Source: Pukyongia sp. (lineage in GTDB: Bacteria > Bacteroidota > Bacteroidia > Flavobacteriales > Flavobacteriaceae). From it: DNA of 64,000 bases. This document shows positions 1-8,437 of the stretch, piece by piece. A program made the position numbers and the translations under genes. The DNA lies in contig JASBSY010000003.1 in the NCBI GenBank assembly GCA_030148705.1, positions 1-64,000 of the forward strand, read 5' to 3'. The notes below the pieces were generated by a model that saw only the letters and a program-made list of their open reading frames with translations, did no database searches and had not been told where the DNA came from. Within the stretch, counting starts at the first letter, position 1, and every line of letters begins with the position of its first letter.

Positions 1-152
1 CAGCGATTTTATTCGCAAAGCTTGAACGGGAAAACTGATAAATCAGTTCCCCCTGAAAGATCTAATAGCGGGTCCCCTTATAAAACGCTTCCTTAAAAGG
101 GGTGGCATGTTCAAAAAAGTCCGAATTATTGCACCTCAACTCGTTATACAAA
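1..152. other. Left-edge non-coding strip downstream of the integrase
   Basis: No gene is visible here. Positions 75-104 hold a loose hairpin (CCCCTT ... AAGGGG) without a T-run. On the minus strand, positions 124-148 read TATAACGAGTTGAGGTGCA followed by a T/A-rich stretch. This resembles the outer end of integron-cassette (attC/VCR-like) recombination sites, which often start with a TATAAC core. The likeness is by eye only, and the partner half lies outside the window, so an attachment site is a guess. Confidence 0.25.
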
Positions 153-1346
153 TTATTTTATGAGTGATATACCGGAACTGTCCCAGGATAACGATGGGTT
201 GCTGTTGTCGATATACAAATTTTCACTAGGTGGAGCAGTCAACGAATCCAGCGGACTTTTAATTTCACGTAGATCCTTACGGGTTACATGGGTGTAAACC
301 ATGGTGGTCTCCGGCCGACTGTGTCCTAATAATTCCTGAATATAACGCAAATCAGTACCATTTTCAAGTAAATGAGTCGCAAAACTGTGACGCAGACAAT
401 GCGGATTCACATTTTTCTTAATGCCGGCAAGTTCACTGCTTTTCTTTAAAAAAGCCCGAATACTGTTGCTCGAATACTTCCCGCCTCGCGGATTCTCAAT
501 CAGGTATTCCACCGGTCGATAGGTTGCGTAATAATTCTGCAATAAAGGTATGCTATTCTCCGCAATAGTCACATACCGCTCCTTCCGCCCCTTGGCATTT
601 ACTATGCGCACCTGCCGCCGTTCAAAATCGAAACTCTTTAACCTCAGGTTAACTAACTCCCCTACCCGCAACCCGCAGCCGTATAGCATGGCAATTACAG
701 TACGGTGCTTAAGATTTTTAGTCGCCTGTAATAAACTAACTACTTCCTCCTTACTCAATACCACCGGTAACTTCCTGTCCCTTCTCGGCATTGTTATTCG
801 CTCCATATCGATGGAACAGGACGGATAAAAATGCGCAAACAGCTTAATGGCACCTACCAATTGTCGGTGCGTGCTTATAGAATAATCCAACTGCTTTACC
901 GCCCACTCTATATACAACCGCACATCCTTCGCGTCCAACTTGTTCACATCCTTTTTACCGCTATGCCGGAGAAAATCCAGTATAAAATTGCCGTAAACAT
1001 TTATAGTACTTTCACTGTAACGCCTGCCCTCCAGGAATTGAAGAAATTTCTTATGTGTCGCCGCCTTTTTAGGAGTTATAGGCTTTAATAAGAATTCCTT
1101 TTTCCGTCTAACTACTTTCGTTTTGGAAGGCTTTTCAACCGTAAACTTATAACCCCCGGCCTTAAGGTGCTTTTTAAACTTCCTAAGCTGCGAATCCCGG
1201 TGGTAAAAATAAAAGGTCCGTTTCTGGTACGCCCAGTAAACTCCTTTAAATTGCTTTATGTATTCCTTTAATTTAAAATTATAGGGGAAGCGTATTTCTA
1301 TAGCCGGCCGCCCCTTGTAGTAGATGGGTGTGAGTACCACTTTCAT
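153..1346 (-). CDS. Tyrosine recombinase / site-specific integrase
   Basis: Predicted to cut and rejoin DNA through a 3'-phosphotyrosine intermediate. The full catalytic set is visible: Arg227 in GLRVGEL, Lys252 in NAKGRKER, His316 and Arg319 in HCLRHSFATHLLE, His342 in LLGHSRPETT and Tyr351 in MVYTHV (numbering from the chosen start). A SAM-like core-binding domain spans about residues 85-180. An extra N-terminal domain of about 70 residues carries the FPYN motif seen in many Bacteroidota integrases. The frame is open to 1424, but the Met at 1346 (MKVVLTPI) matches the usual family start. It lacks the extra insert that defines IntI integron integrases. No cargo genes, excisionase or phage genes follow inside the window. 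Confidence 0.9.
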   Translation of the reverse strand: MKVVLTPIYYKGRPAIEIRFPYNFKLKEYIKQFKGVYWAYQKRTFYFYHRDSQLRKFKKHLKAGGYKFTVEKPSKTKVVRRKKEFLLKPITPKKAATHKKFLQFLEGRRYSESTINVYGNFILDFLRHSGKKDVNKLDAKDVRLYIEWAVKQLDYSISTHRQLVGAIKLFAHFYPSCSIDMERITMPRRDRKLPVVLSKEEVVSLLQATKNLKHRTVIAMLYGCGLRVGELVNLRLKSFDFERRQVRIVNAKGRKERYVTIAENSIPLLQNYYATYRPVEYLIENPRGGKYSSNSIRAFLKKSSELAGIKKNVNPHCLRHSFATHLLENGTDLRYIQELLGHSRPETTMVYTHVTRKDLREIKSPLDSLTAPPSENLYIDNSNPSLSWDSSGISLIK

Positions 1347-1536
1347 GGGTGAAACGTATTGCGGGGAGCCGCTACAATTTACTAAAAAAATGTGCATCTT
1401 CATACCCCAATCGGTCAAATCCACTTTAAAATTTTAGGCCGAAATATTTACAAAATGTTAAACAGGCAGGAATTGCTATCGATGTATAGTACCTTAGTTT
1501 CACATAAAATATAACCGCTGAAAAAAATTACATCTT

Positions 1537-2865
1537 TTGAAAATCGCTAAACGTATATTACTGTTAGCCGGCCTGTTGATCGTACTGTTGGTCGTTTTTA
1601 CCTATTTGTCTATTTGGTCCACTAACGAAGCCGGAGAAGACACCATTCTCCTGAACCGAGATAACCTCGATACCACCGACCTAAAAGATACAGACAGTGT
1701 GTTGGTTGCTGCCAGTTCACGCTTTGAAAGTAATTTTCTGAAGGAATTTATGCAAGGCGCCCACTACCGGGAAACCTGGGCAGCCCCTGTAAAGGCCCCT
1801 GTGCTGTGGCTGGACACCTATCTCGGCGGGTTAAAACCGGTAGAAGTAGGCGGTGGCCAGCAAACCCATTCCCTGGATGTACTCGCAAAAGACGGTACTC
1901 TGTATACCCTTCGCAGTGTTAATAAAGACCCCGCTCCCCTTATCCCTAAGTTCGCCGAAACCCTGGGCCTGGAAAATATCGTAACCGACGGGATCTCGGC
2001 TCAACATCCATACGGCGCAATCCTGGCCGCTGCCCTGGCCGATAAAGCCAAAGTACTGCACACCAATCCCAAGCTGGTATTCCTTCCTAAGCAACCTCTG
2101 CTCGATACCCTGAACGCAAAGTTTGGGAACAGGCTGTTCCTGCTGGAATACGAGACAGAAGATTCTGAGAATTGGACCGGGCTGGACCGAATTATCGGTA
2201 TGATCGACACCGACAGCCTGCAACTGCTTAAACCAAAACTACAGGAAAACCTCCGAATCGATGAGGCCTCCCTGGTTCGCAGCCGGTTGTTTGATTTTTT
2301 AATTGGCGACTGGGATCGGCATACCAAACAATGGGGATGGGCCCTGCAGGAAAACAAGAACGGGACCCTGGCAATCCCCCTTCCGGGCGACAGGGACAAC
2401 GCATTCTTCAGCCTGGACGGGGTGATTCCTACCCTTATTTCGAGTCGTTTCCTGGAGCCGAAAGTAAGACCCTTCGATGAGGACATCGATTATTTGCCCG
2501 GGCTGGTGTATCCCTTCGATGTCTATTTTCTGAAGAATACACCCAAGGCCGTGTTTGTAAAACAGGCACGCTTCCTGCAGCAAAGGCTCACCGATCAGGC
2601 CATAGAAGAAGCGCTGAAGCGATGGCCGCCCGATGTATACGAGCTGGATAACGAAAAAATCCGGTTAAAGATCATCGGAAGGCGCGATGCCCTGGTGGAA
2701 TACGCCGAAGGATTCTATGAAATTCTTCAGCAGCGCCAATACCTCGAAGAACCGCTCAACGGCTCGGACGATATCACCCTGCCTCCTGCGCTTATGAAAT
2801 GCTTTCAATGCCTCGACAAGAAGTTGCTCACCTCACCTTCCACGGCAAAAGATTCCGAGAATTAA
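1537..2865 (+). CDS. Membrane-anchored protein with HipA/Fam20-like kinase motifs
   Basis: Function unknown. The protein (442 aa, TTG start) has one N-terminal membrane segment (about residues 7-25), so the rest is probably periplasmic. A glycine-rich turn GGGQQTHSL (105-113) followed by YTLRSVNK (123-130) looks like a kinase N-lobe. LIGDWDRHTKQW (255-266) and PGDRDNAF (283-290) resemble the catalytic loop (D-R-H..N) and metal-binding D of HipA- or Fam20-type kinases, though Gln replaces the usual Asn. I recall similar DWDRH...DRD blocks in large Bacteroidota envelope proteins. It stands alone between a divergent integrase and a convergent hisS. The kinase fold is inference; activity is untested and the protein may be a pseudokinase. 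Confidence 0.75.
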   Translation: MKIAKRILLLAGLLIVLLVVFTYLSIWSTNEAGEDTILLNRDNLDTTDLKDTDSVLVAASSRFESNFLKEFMQGAHYRETWAAPVKAPVLWLDTYLGGLKPVEVGGGQQTHSLDVLAKDGTLYTLRSVNKDPAPLIPKFAETLGLENIVTDGISAQHPYGAILAAALADKAKVLHTNPKLVFLPKQPLLDTLNAKFGNRLFLLEYETEDSENWTGLDRIIGMIDTDSLQLLKPKLQENLRIDEASLVRSRLFDFLIGDWDRHTKQWGWALQENKNGTLAIPLPGDRDNAFFSLDGVIPTLISSRFLEPKVRPFDEDIDYLPGLVYPFDVYFLKNTPKAVFVKQARFLQQRLTDQAIEEALKRWPPDVYELDNEKIRLKIIGRRDALVEYAEGFYEILQQRQYLEEPLNGSDDITLPPALMKCFQCLDKKLLTSPSTAKDSEN

Positions 2866-2896
2866 ATCTTCTTGGTTTCTATAAATACTTCTGAAG

Positions 2897-4267
2897 TTAT
2901 TTTAACGAATCGATCAGTCGATCCAGGCTCAAGGTCTGCTGTTCGCCCGACTTCATATTCTTGAGGGTGTAAGTTTGCGCATCCATCTCACTGCCACCTG
3001 CCAGTACGGCAAAGGGAATATTCCGCTTGTCGGCATAGCCCATCTGCTTGCCCATCTTGGCGTCGTCCGGGTATAATTCGGCAGAGATACCGGCTTCTCG
3101 CAGGGCTGAGATGGCCTGCATTGCGTACAAAGCTTCCTCGTTTCCGAAGTTTACAAATAACACCCTGGTATTTGCTGAAACTGTCTTCGGAAACAGATCC
3201 AATTCTTCCATAACCAGGTAGATGCGATCCAGGCCAAATGAAATTCCTACGCCGCTCATATTCTTAAGTCCGAAGATACCGGTAAGGTCATCGTAACGTC
3301 CGCCACCGCCAATGCTTCCCATGTTCACCTGTTCCGGAGCCGCCACCTCGAAAATAGCACCGGTGTAGTAGTTCAGGCCGCGGGCAAGGGTAACATCGAT
3401 CTCAATAGAACAGGCCTTAAGTTTCAGTTGGTCGATTGTATTTACAATGAATTCGGTTTCGGCGATGCCTTGTTTTCCGACTTCTGAAGCGGATAGCAGC
3501 CCTTTAATGGTTTGCAGTTTTTCCGATGGGGAATCGGCCGTACTAAGCAGGGGTTCGATTTTGGTTATAGCCTCCGCTGAAATCCCTTTCTCCTGCATTT
3601 CCTTCTTCACCCCTTCCGAACCAATTTTATCCAGTTTGTCAAGTGCTACGGTAAAATCGATCAGTTTTTCCTCTGCGCCTATCACTTCGGCCAGGCCGCT
3701 TAAGATTTTCCTGTTATTTATTTTGATGGTTGCGCCCTCTAGCCCGAGTTTTGAAAAAACAGTGTCGTAGAGTTGAACCAGTTCCACTTCCTGCCACAGG
3801 GAAGTACTTCCCACCACATCGGCATCGCACTGGTAAAACTCTCGGAACCGGCCCTTTTGGGGGCGGTCTGCCCGCCACACGGGTTGCATTTGGTAGCGTT
3901 TAAAGGGGAAGGTAATCTCGTTTTGGTGCTGCACCACGTAGCGGGCAAAAGGAACGGTAAGGTCGTAGCGCAGGGCTTTTTCTGATATCTGCCCCGTTAG
4001 TTTTGCATAGTCTTTTTCGCGGTAGTCGGTCTCGTCCACTTTTTTCAGGAAATCGCCGCTATTGAGTATTTTAAAAATTAATCGGTCGCCTTCGTCCCCG
4101 TATTTTCCCATCAGGGTGTCGCTGTTTTCGAAGGATGGGGTTTCTATTGGCTGAAATCCGAAATTCGCGAAGGCCTGCTTCATCACATCGAAGAGGTAAT
4201 TCCGCTTCACCACTTCTTCGGGGGTAAAATCTCTGGTACCTTTGGGAATGGAGGGTTTCTGTGCCAC
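2897..4267 (-). CDS. hisS: Histidyl-tRNA synthetase
   Basis: Charges tRNA-His with histidine in the cytoplasm. Class II motifs are clear: [12 protein letters not shown], motif 2 in [20 protein letters not shown], the histidine-binding [22 protein letters not shown], and motif 3 in [11 protein letters not shown]. An anticodon-binding domain of about 90 residues closes the protein. The open frame reaches a TTG at 4303, but the family start ([14 protein letters not shown]) fits the GTG at 4267, giving 456 aa. A GGATATTTGC promoter -7-like element lies over the upstream TTG, which also argues for the later start. It is monocistronic and converges with the kinase-like gene. Repeat cluster A lies upstream. 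Confidence 0.97.
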   Translation of the reverse strand: MAQKPSIPKGTRDFTPEEVVKRNYLFDVMKQAFANFGFQPIETPSFENSDTLMGKYGDEGDRLIFKILNSGDFLKKVDETDYREKDYAKLTGQISEKALRYDLTVPFARYVVQHQNEITFPFKRYQMQPVWRADRPQKGRFREFYQCDADVVGSTSLWQEVELVQLYDTVFSKLGLEGATIKINNRKILSGLAEVIGAEEKLIDFTVALDKLDKIGSEGVKKEMQEKGISAEAITKIEPLLSTADSPSEKLQTIKGLLSASEVGKQGIAETEFIVNTIDQLKLKACSIEIDVTLARGLNYYTGAIFEVAAPEQVNMGSIGGGGRYDDLTGIFGLKNMSGVGISFGLDRIYLVMEELDLFPKTVSANTRVLFVNFGNEEALYAMQAISALREAGISAELYPDDAKMGKQMGYADKRNIPFAVLAGGSEMDAQTYTLKNMKSGEQQTLSLDRLIDSLK

Positions 4268-4362
4268 GAGCCTGCTTTTAGGATTACTGATGCAAATATC
4301 CAAATTTATAATGAAACTTCGGGCCTGGTTTTTCTTTTCCTATTACCCTATGCTAAATAGCC

Positions 4363-4417
4363 CTTCTCGATATTAATTTGAAGTAGCTCCCGCACTTCAA
4401 ATTCACTCGAAGTGACA
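4363..4417 (-). repeat. 55-bp near-palindromic repeat, copy A1
   Basis: Contains a perfect 10-bp inverted repeat, AATTTGAAGT and ACTTCAAATT, around a 9-nt loop, with a looser outer pairing CTTCTCGA / TCGAAG. It differs from the other cluster A copies by a T for C near the left end. The size and folding are like a REP element. The '-' strand is assigned because cluster B copies read in the opposite sense. Confidence 0.85.
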
Positions 4418-4583
4418 ATATTCGTTTTTTACTTTCTCAACTTTACTTTTCTGTGAATTCCTCTTGTCCGAAGAATCGGACTCATCGGAAGTAGGCAGAA
4501 ATTGAAGATTTACAAGCACCAACTTATCCAATATTTAGGTGCGAGCTAAACGATGCAAAAGAAAAAATGTCGTTAATCTTTAT

Positions 4584-4761
4584 TTAATTAACTTTCTTTT
4601 ACTGGTCTAAAAGAAAGTTACAAAGAAAAGGACCCTTTTCTTTTTCAGAGGCATTTTCATTGCCGCTAACGCGCAATGAAACCGTATTTATTTTGCTAAA
4701 TTCTCTACAGGGATTCGCGAATTCTTAACGCAAAATAAATACCTATGCTGGCCGAAAAAGG
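4584..4761 (-). repeat. 178-bp multi-hairpin repeat module, copy A
   Basis: Nearly identical, in reverse complement, to 49011-49186. Internal structure: an 11-bp perfect stem AACTTTCTTTT / AAAAGAAAGTT (4590-4619), a CATTG...CAATG hairpin near 4660, and a 13-bp perfect stem GTATTTATTTTGC / GCAAAATAAATAC enclosing the palindrome ATTCGCGAAT. The copies differ mostly in the small central hairpin loop, which suggests that structure rather than loop sequence is kept. Confidence 0.85.
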
Positions 4762-4849
4762 ATTTTACGGTTTTTAAGAACATTTTGTCTCTACTTCCTC
4801 GCTTTTACCCCCTCAGTCTCTTGGTTTACACCTATCACCTCACCCTTCT

Positions 4850-4910
4850 CTGCTCACGCTTCACGCTTCACGCTTCACCCTTCACTCTTCACTCTTCACT
4901 CTTCACCCAA
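4850..4910 (+). repeat. Heptad run TTCACGC / TTCACTC
   Basis: About eight head-to-tail 7-bp units, first TTCACGC and then TTCACTC, next to 55-bp palindrome copy A2. Shorter forms (TTCACTA units) occur at 5230-5262 before copy A3, and the complement (GTGAAGG, GTGAAGC) precedes or follows the cluster B copies. Such runs commonly vary in copy number by slippage. Confidence 0.75.
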
Positions 4911-4914
4911 ACCA

Positions 4915-4969
4915 CTTCTCGATACTAATTTGAAGTAGCTCCCGCACTTCAAATTCACTCGAAGTGACA
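4915..4969 (-). repeat. 55-bp near-palindromic repeat, copy A2
   Basis: Same element as at 4363 and 5272. It has the 10-bp stem AATTTGAAGT / ACTTCAAATT with a 9-nt loop. It sits between the TTCACTC heptads and the 77-bp tandem repeat. Confidence 0.88.
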
Positions 4970-4970
4970 T

Positions 4971-5124
4971 CTTCCCACGTCCGCCGAAGCTCTTCAGCCA
5001 CCGTAGCCAAGCTACTTCGGCGAAGGAGGCCTGCGAAGGCGGGCCGACTTCCCACGTCCGCCGAAGCTCTTCAGCCGCCGTAGCCAAGCTACTTCGGCGA
5101 AGGAGGCCTGCGAAGGCGGGCCGA
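4971..5124 (+). repeat. Tandem duplication of a 77-bp unit
   Basis: Two adjacent 77-bp copies, 4971-5047 and 5048-5124, differ at one base (CCACCG against CCGCCG), so the duplication is recent or kept identical. Each unit holds an inverted pair, CGCCGAAG and CTTCGGCG. Shorter relatives of this GC-rich module (CCGCCTTCGC...CTACGGCGGA) appear in cluster B near 48790-48820 and 49366-49396. Spurious short open frames run through it. Confidence 0.9.
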
Positions 5125-5152
5125 CTTCCGGCTTTAGACTTCTAACTCCCCT

Positions 5153-5262
5153 CCCGGTTATTTCGATACACTCCCGCTTTGCGGGACCACTCAATCACCT
5201 CGTTTTCAACTAACAGTTCACCACTCACGCTTCACTATTCACTATTCACTATTCACTCTTCA
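5153..5262 (-). repeat. 110-bp spacer module, cluster A copy
   Basis: Reverse-complement relative of the three spacer modules in cluster B. Shared landmarks are ATTTCGATACACT, CCACTCAATCACCT and AACAGTTCACC. It separates the 77-bp tandem from 55-bp palindrome copy A3. Confidence 0.75.
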
Positions 5263-5271
5263 CCCAAACCA

Positions 5272-5326
5272 CTTCTCGATACTAATTTGAAGTAGCTCCC
5301 GCACTTCAAATTCACTCGAAGTGACA
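5272..5326 (-). repeat. 55-bp near-palindromic repeat, copy A3
   Basis: Identical in the palindromic core to copy A2. It is followed by heptad-like text (CTTCCAGCTTTAGGCTTCCGG) that runs to about 5360, only some 70 bp upstream of the permease start. Confidence 0.88.
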
Positions 5327-5432
5327 TCTTCCAGCTTTAGGCTTCCGGCTTTAGACTTCAAAAATCTCCCTTAATAATAGTAACTTTACCAACGGAACTG
5401 AGTCTAACAACCAACTTGAATCCGCAACTGCT

Positions 5433-6671
5433 ATGTTTAAACTCTTCAGGGAAAACGTTCGTATCGCACTGGAATCGATTAAGAGCCAGCTGTTGCGTAC
5501 CATTCTCACCATCATTATAATCGGGATAGGGATATGGGCCCTGGTGGGAATTCTCAGCGCCGTAAAAGCCCTGGAGAATACCATTTCCAGCGATTTTGCC
5601 TCCATGGGTGCCAATACCTTTAACATACAACGCTACGAGTTCCAAGTGCAGCGACATGGCGGGGAACGGGAAAAAGTAAACCCGGTGATCAGCTATAACG
5701 ACATCCGCGAGTTTAACGAAACCTATAACTACCCTTACACTCAAACCTCCATTTCCTTCCGGGCAACCGGGGCTGCGGAAGTAAAGTTCGAAAATGAGAA
5801 AACCGACCCGGAAGTGCAGGTGTACGGAGTAAATGAACATTACCTGGCCAATACCGGAACCGAGATCGACCGCGGCCGGGAATTCACCTTTTTCGATATT
5901 CAGAATAATAACAAGGTCTGCCTTATCGGTTCCGACTTCCTTAAAAACCTTTTTAAGAACGACGATCCCATCAATAAGACGATAAGCATTCGCGGGGTAA
6001 AGTTCAAGGTGATTGGGGTGCTGGAATCCAAGGGCGCTACCTTCGGGAACAACCAGGACCTAAAAGTACTTATCCCAATACAGGTAGCCCGTTCCATCTA
6101 TACCGACCCCATGATCAACTATACCATCAGCATTATGGTGGACGACAAGGAGATGATGGCCGGGGCGCAGGACGCAGCCATAGTGGCCTTTAGAAATGTG
6201 CGTAGGTTAAGCCCTATTGAAGAAAATAACTTCGGCATTGAGCGATCGGACGACCTCATCAACCGAATTGCAAGCATTACCGGGGTACTGGAGATCTCGG
6301 CCTGGATCATCAGTATCATTACCATACTGGGTTCTTCCATTGCCCTGATGAATATCATGCTGGTGTCCGTCACCGAACGCACCAGGGAGATTGGCGTGCG
6401 AAAAGCACTGGGTGCAACCCGATCCACCATTTCCACTCAGTTCTTTATTGAAACCATCGTCATCGGACAGTTGGGCAGTGTCCTGGGAATTATCCTGGGG
6501 ATAGCCACAGGAATCGCTTTCGCGGCGCTCACCGGCTTCGAGTTTTCCATGCCCTGGATGGCGCTTATAGGAGCCACGATCATTTCCTTCCTAACCGCCG
6601 TCATAGCCGGTTCCTACCCGGCTTCAAAAGCGGCTAAATTAGATCCTATTGAAAGCCTGCGCTATGAATAA
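5433..6671 (+). CDS. ABC transporter permease, MacB/FtsX type
   Basis: Inner-membrane permease of 412 aa with the MacB layout: an N-terminal membrane segment (about residues 20-42), a periplasmic MacB_PCD domain (about 45-260), then three membrane segments in the C-terminal FtsX domain, including the conserved TERTREIGVRKALGA loop. This class couples ATP hydrolysis to movement in the periplasm, often in efflux or lipoprotein handling. No ATPase or adaptor gene is adjacent, so the partner must be encoded elsewhere. It begins about 100 bp after repeat copy A3 and converges with the next gene. The substrate cannot be told. Confidence 0.92.
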   Translation: MFKLFRENVRIALESIKSQLLRTILTIIIIGIGIWALVGILSAVKALENTISSDFASMGANTFNIQRYEFQVQRHGGEREKVNPVISYNDIREFNETYNYPYTQTSISFRATGAAEVKFENEKTDPEVQVYGVNEHYLANTGTEIDRGREFTFFDIQNNNKVCLIGSDFLKNLFKNDDPINKTISIRGVKFKVIGVLESKGATFGNNQDLKVLIPIQVARSIYTDPMINYTISIMVDDKEMMAGAQDAAIVAFRNVRRLSPIEENNFGIERSDDLINRIASITGVLEISAWIISIITILGSSIALMNIMLVSVTERTREIGVRKALGATRSTISTQFFIETIVIGQLGSVLGIILGIATGIAFAALTGFEFSMPWMALIGATIISFLTAVIAGSYPASKAAKLDPIESLRYE

Positions 6672-6676
6672 CCCGC

Positions 6677-7150
6677 TTAGCGGTCCAGTATCTTGTTGAA
6701 GAACGTATAGAGTTCCCCCTTGGTGATAACGGCACCCTGTCGGATCAGGTTAAAGATCTCGTCGTTGCGGTCTTCGTTATAGTCTTTTGAAGCGGTAAAG
6801 AATTCAACCGAATCGCCGGCATAGTTCTGCTGAAGCCATGTATAGCCTTCAACCGTGGAAACATCCCTGGCCGGATCGAGGATCTTGATCACGATTCCGT
6901 CCATGTCGTCCTTATTCAGTTTAAAGAGATAAATGTGCTGGGGTGCAATATTTTCTAGGTATTCGGCTTTATTCAGTACGCCTTCCCATACCAGGTCGCT
7001 AAACACGTCCAGCTCCTGTTCGGCTACTTCGGGTTTGGTTTCCTTTATAAGATTCCATTCATCTGCCGAGATGGACTGGGTAGCCAGAAAACGAGCGAAC
7101 TCCTCGTGCAGCTCTTCAAATTGTTCCTTGGTAAGACGGGTGTATTTCAT
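6677..7150 (-). CDS. Small acidic cytoplasmic protein, probably DUF6495 family
   Basis: 157 aa with no signal peptide or membrane segment. It begins MKYTRLTKEQFEELHEEF and ends with an aromatic TFFNKILDR. The composition is acidic and helical at the N-terminus. I recognise it as a protein conserved in flavobacteria (DUF6495, from memory), with unknown function. It lies downstream of the rpsF-rpsR-rplI operon on the same strand but after a strong terminator, so it is probably expressed separately. It converges with the permease, leaving 5 bp between the stops. Confidence 0.85.
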   Translation of the reverse strand: MKYTRLTKEQFEELHEEFARFLATQSISADEWNLIKETKPEVAEQELDVFSDLVWEGVLNKAEYLENIAPQHIYLFKLNKDDMDGIVIKILDPARDVSTVEGYTWLQQNYAGDSVEFFTASKDYNEDRNDEIFNLIRQGAVITKGELYTFFNKILDR

Positions 7151-7194
7151 TAAAAATTCTTTTGAATATAATTGGCTGAGTTTTTTCTAAATAA

Positions 7195-7220
7195 AAACAC
7201 CTTCGGTTATGAAGGTGTTT
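7195..7220 (-). terminator. Terminator after rplI
   Basis: A perfect 10-bp stem AAACACCTTC / GAAGGTGTTT with a 6-nt loop. The minus-strand reading ends in a T-rich tail. The plus-strand reading has T7, so it could work both ways. It closes the ribosomal protein operon. Confidence 0.85.
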
Positions 7221-7246
7221 TTTTATAGAGTCTGTAACCGAGTACG

Positions 7247-7699
7247 TTATTTTGCCTCAGCTACCACGTCGAAAGTGAAATTAGAGATCACATCTCTGTG
7301 GAAGCGGATGGTAGCATCGTACTGCCCGGTTCGCTTAATGGCACCTCCTGCGATAGAAATATATTTCTTATCGATGGATACACCTTCTTTTTCAAGTGCT
7401 TCGGCCAGGTCGGCATTTGTTACCGAACCGAAAAGTTTATCGGCTTCGCCTGTTTTGGCTGCGATCTTAAGTTCGATGTTATTCAGCTTTTCAGCTTCAG
7501 TCTTCGCATCGTCAACGATCTTCTTTTCCTTGTAAGCGCGTTGCTTAAGCGTTTCGGCCAACATTTTCTTTGCAGAAGGTGTTGCCAATACCGCATATCC
7601 CTGAGGGATCAAAAAATTACGTCCGTAGCCATTCTTAACGGTCACTACATCATCTGTAAAACCCAGATTGTCTACATCTTTCTTTAGTATAAGTTCCAT
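7247..7699 (-). CDS. rplI: 50S ribosomal protein L9
   Basis: Large-subunit protein that binds domain V of 23S rRNA and reaches out from the L1 side. The N-terminal signature is complete: a GlyxxGxxxxVKxGYxRNFLIPxGxA-type motif reads as VKNGYGRNFLIPQGYAVLAT. The long connecting helix and the C-terminal domain are present, and 150 aa is the normal size. It is the last gene of rpsF-rpsR-rplI, with 15 bp separating it from rpsR. Confidence 0.98.
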   Translation of the reverse strand: MELILKKDVDNLGFTDDVVTVKNGYGRNFLIPQGYAVLATPSAKKMLAETLKQRAYKEKKIVDDAKTEAEKLNNIELKIAAKTGEADKLFGSVTNADLAEALEKEGVSIDKKYISIAGGAIKRTGQYDATIRFHRDVISNFTFDVVAEAK

Positions 7700-7714
7700 A
7701 ATCCTATCTGCTTT

Positions 7715-8011
7715 TTATTTTAATAAATCGGCCACATATGGCATTAAAGCCAGGTGACGGGCTCTTTTAATGGCCACTGCCACTTTACGCTGGTATTTCA
7801 GGGAAGTACCTGTAAGTCGTCTAGGTAAGATCTTACCTTGCTCGTTTACAAACTTCAGGAGAAAATCCGGATCCTTGTAATCCACGTATTTAATTCCTGA
7901 TTTCTTGAAACGACAGTACTTCTTCGCCTTTGTGGTCTCTATGTTAAGCGGAGTAAGATACCTGATCTCTCCGTCTTTCTTTCCTTTTGCTTGTTGTTGT
8001 AATGTCGCCAT
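7715..8011 (-). CDS. rpsR: 30S ribosomal protein S18
   Basis: Small-subunit protein that forms a heterodimer with S6 on the platform. The core is recognisable: [19 protein letters not shown] and [16 protein letters not shown]. At 98 aa it is longer than the E. coli protein because of an N-terminal extension rich in Gln and Lys, common in Bacteroidota. It lies between rpsF (2 bp gap) and rplI, the classic gene order. Confidence 0.98.
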   Translation of the reverse strand: MATLQQQAKGKKDGEIRYLTPLNIETTKAKKYCRFKKSGIKYVDYKDPDFLLKFVNEQGKILPRRLTGTSLKYQRKVAVAIKRARHLALMPYVADLLK

Positions 8012-8013
8012 GA

Positions 8014-8352
8014 TTATGCAGTTTGCTTGTTACGGTTTCTTCTCTTCTCAGCCCAGGCAATTGCATGCTTGTCCAGTGCTACCGTTAGGTAACGCATAAC
8101 ACGCTCGTCCCTTCTAAAGGCCAGTTCCATTTCATTGATGGCCTCGCCATCTACAGTGTACTCGAATAAGTGGTAGAACCCACTTTTCTTGTGTTGGATC
8201 GCATAGGCCAATTTCTTCAGCCCCCAGTTCTCCTTCGATATCATCTTAGCACCTTTAGAAACAAGAATATCTTCGTATTTCTTAACTGTTTCCTTTATCT
8301 GCTCTTCAGATAAAACGGGATTTAAGATGAAAACAGTTTCATAATGATTCAT
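8014..8352 (-). CDS. rpsF: 30S ribosomal protein S6
   Basis: 112 aa and partner of S18. It starts [20 protein letters not shown], the family N-terminus. An upstream in-frame Met at 8409 would add 19 residues, but it lies upstream of or at the expected transcription start for the promoter at 8407-8437, so it is rejected. [19 protein letters not shown] and [10 protein letters not shown] are the typical strands. First gene of the three-gene ribosomal operon. Confidence 0.98.
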   Translation of the reverse strand: MNHYETVFILNPVLSEEQIKETVKKYEDILVSKGAKMISKENWGLKKLAYAIQHKKSGFYHLFEYTVDGEAINEMELAFRRDERVMRYLTVALDKHAIAWAEKRRNRNKQTA

Positions 8353-8406
8353 AAAAATAACTTTAGTTATAACTATTTGTATTCCCGGCACTTTGCCAAG
8401 AGCGTG

Positions 8407-8437
8407 CAAAAATAATACTTTATTTTCATATAATCAA
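8407..8437 (-). promoter_or_regulatory. Promoter of rpsF-rpsR-rplI
   Basis: Read on the minus strand: GTTG, 20 nt, TATTTTTG. This fits the Bacteroidota primary-sigma pattern (TTTG / TAnnTTTG). Transcription would start near 8400, giving a leader of about 45 nt before the S6 start at 8352. Confidence 0.65.

Larger units (their letters stand above)
4304..5432. other. Repeat cluster A, gene-free interval
   Basis: This 1.1-kb gap between hisS and the MacB-type permease has no convincing gene. It is built from repeat modules: three copies of a 55-bp near-palindrome, one 178-bp multi-hairpin module, a run of TTCACNC heptads, a 77-bp tandem duplication, and a segment matching the 110-bp spacer module of cluster B in reverse. 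The stretches 4430-4580 and 4765-4850 are AT- or pyrimidine-rich with nothing recognisable. The same modules recur in opposite orientation at 48.3-49.4 kb. Confidence 0.85.

Noticed and set aside
153-1346. Prophage or integrative element carrying the integrase
   Set aside because: No structural, excision or conjugation genes follow; neighbours on the right are chromosomal housekeeping genes.
4896-5194. Two overlapping minus-strand open frames of about 60 codons
   Set aside because: They translate the 55-bp palindrome and the 77-bp tandem repeat and share the repeat-derived text; no start signal or family.
8353-8409. Longer N-terminus for S6
   Set aside because: The promoter -7 element at 8407-8414 puts the transcript start at about 8400, downstream of that Met codon.
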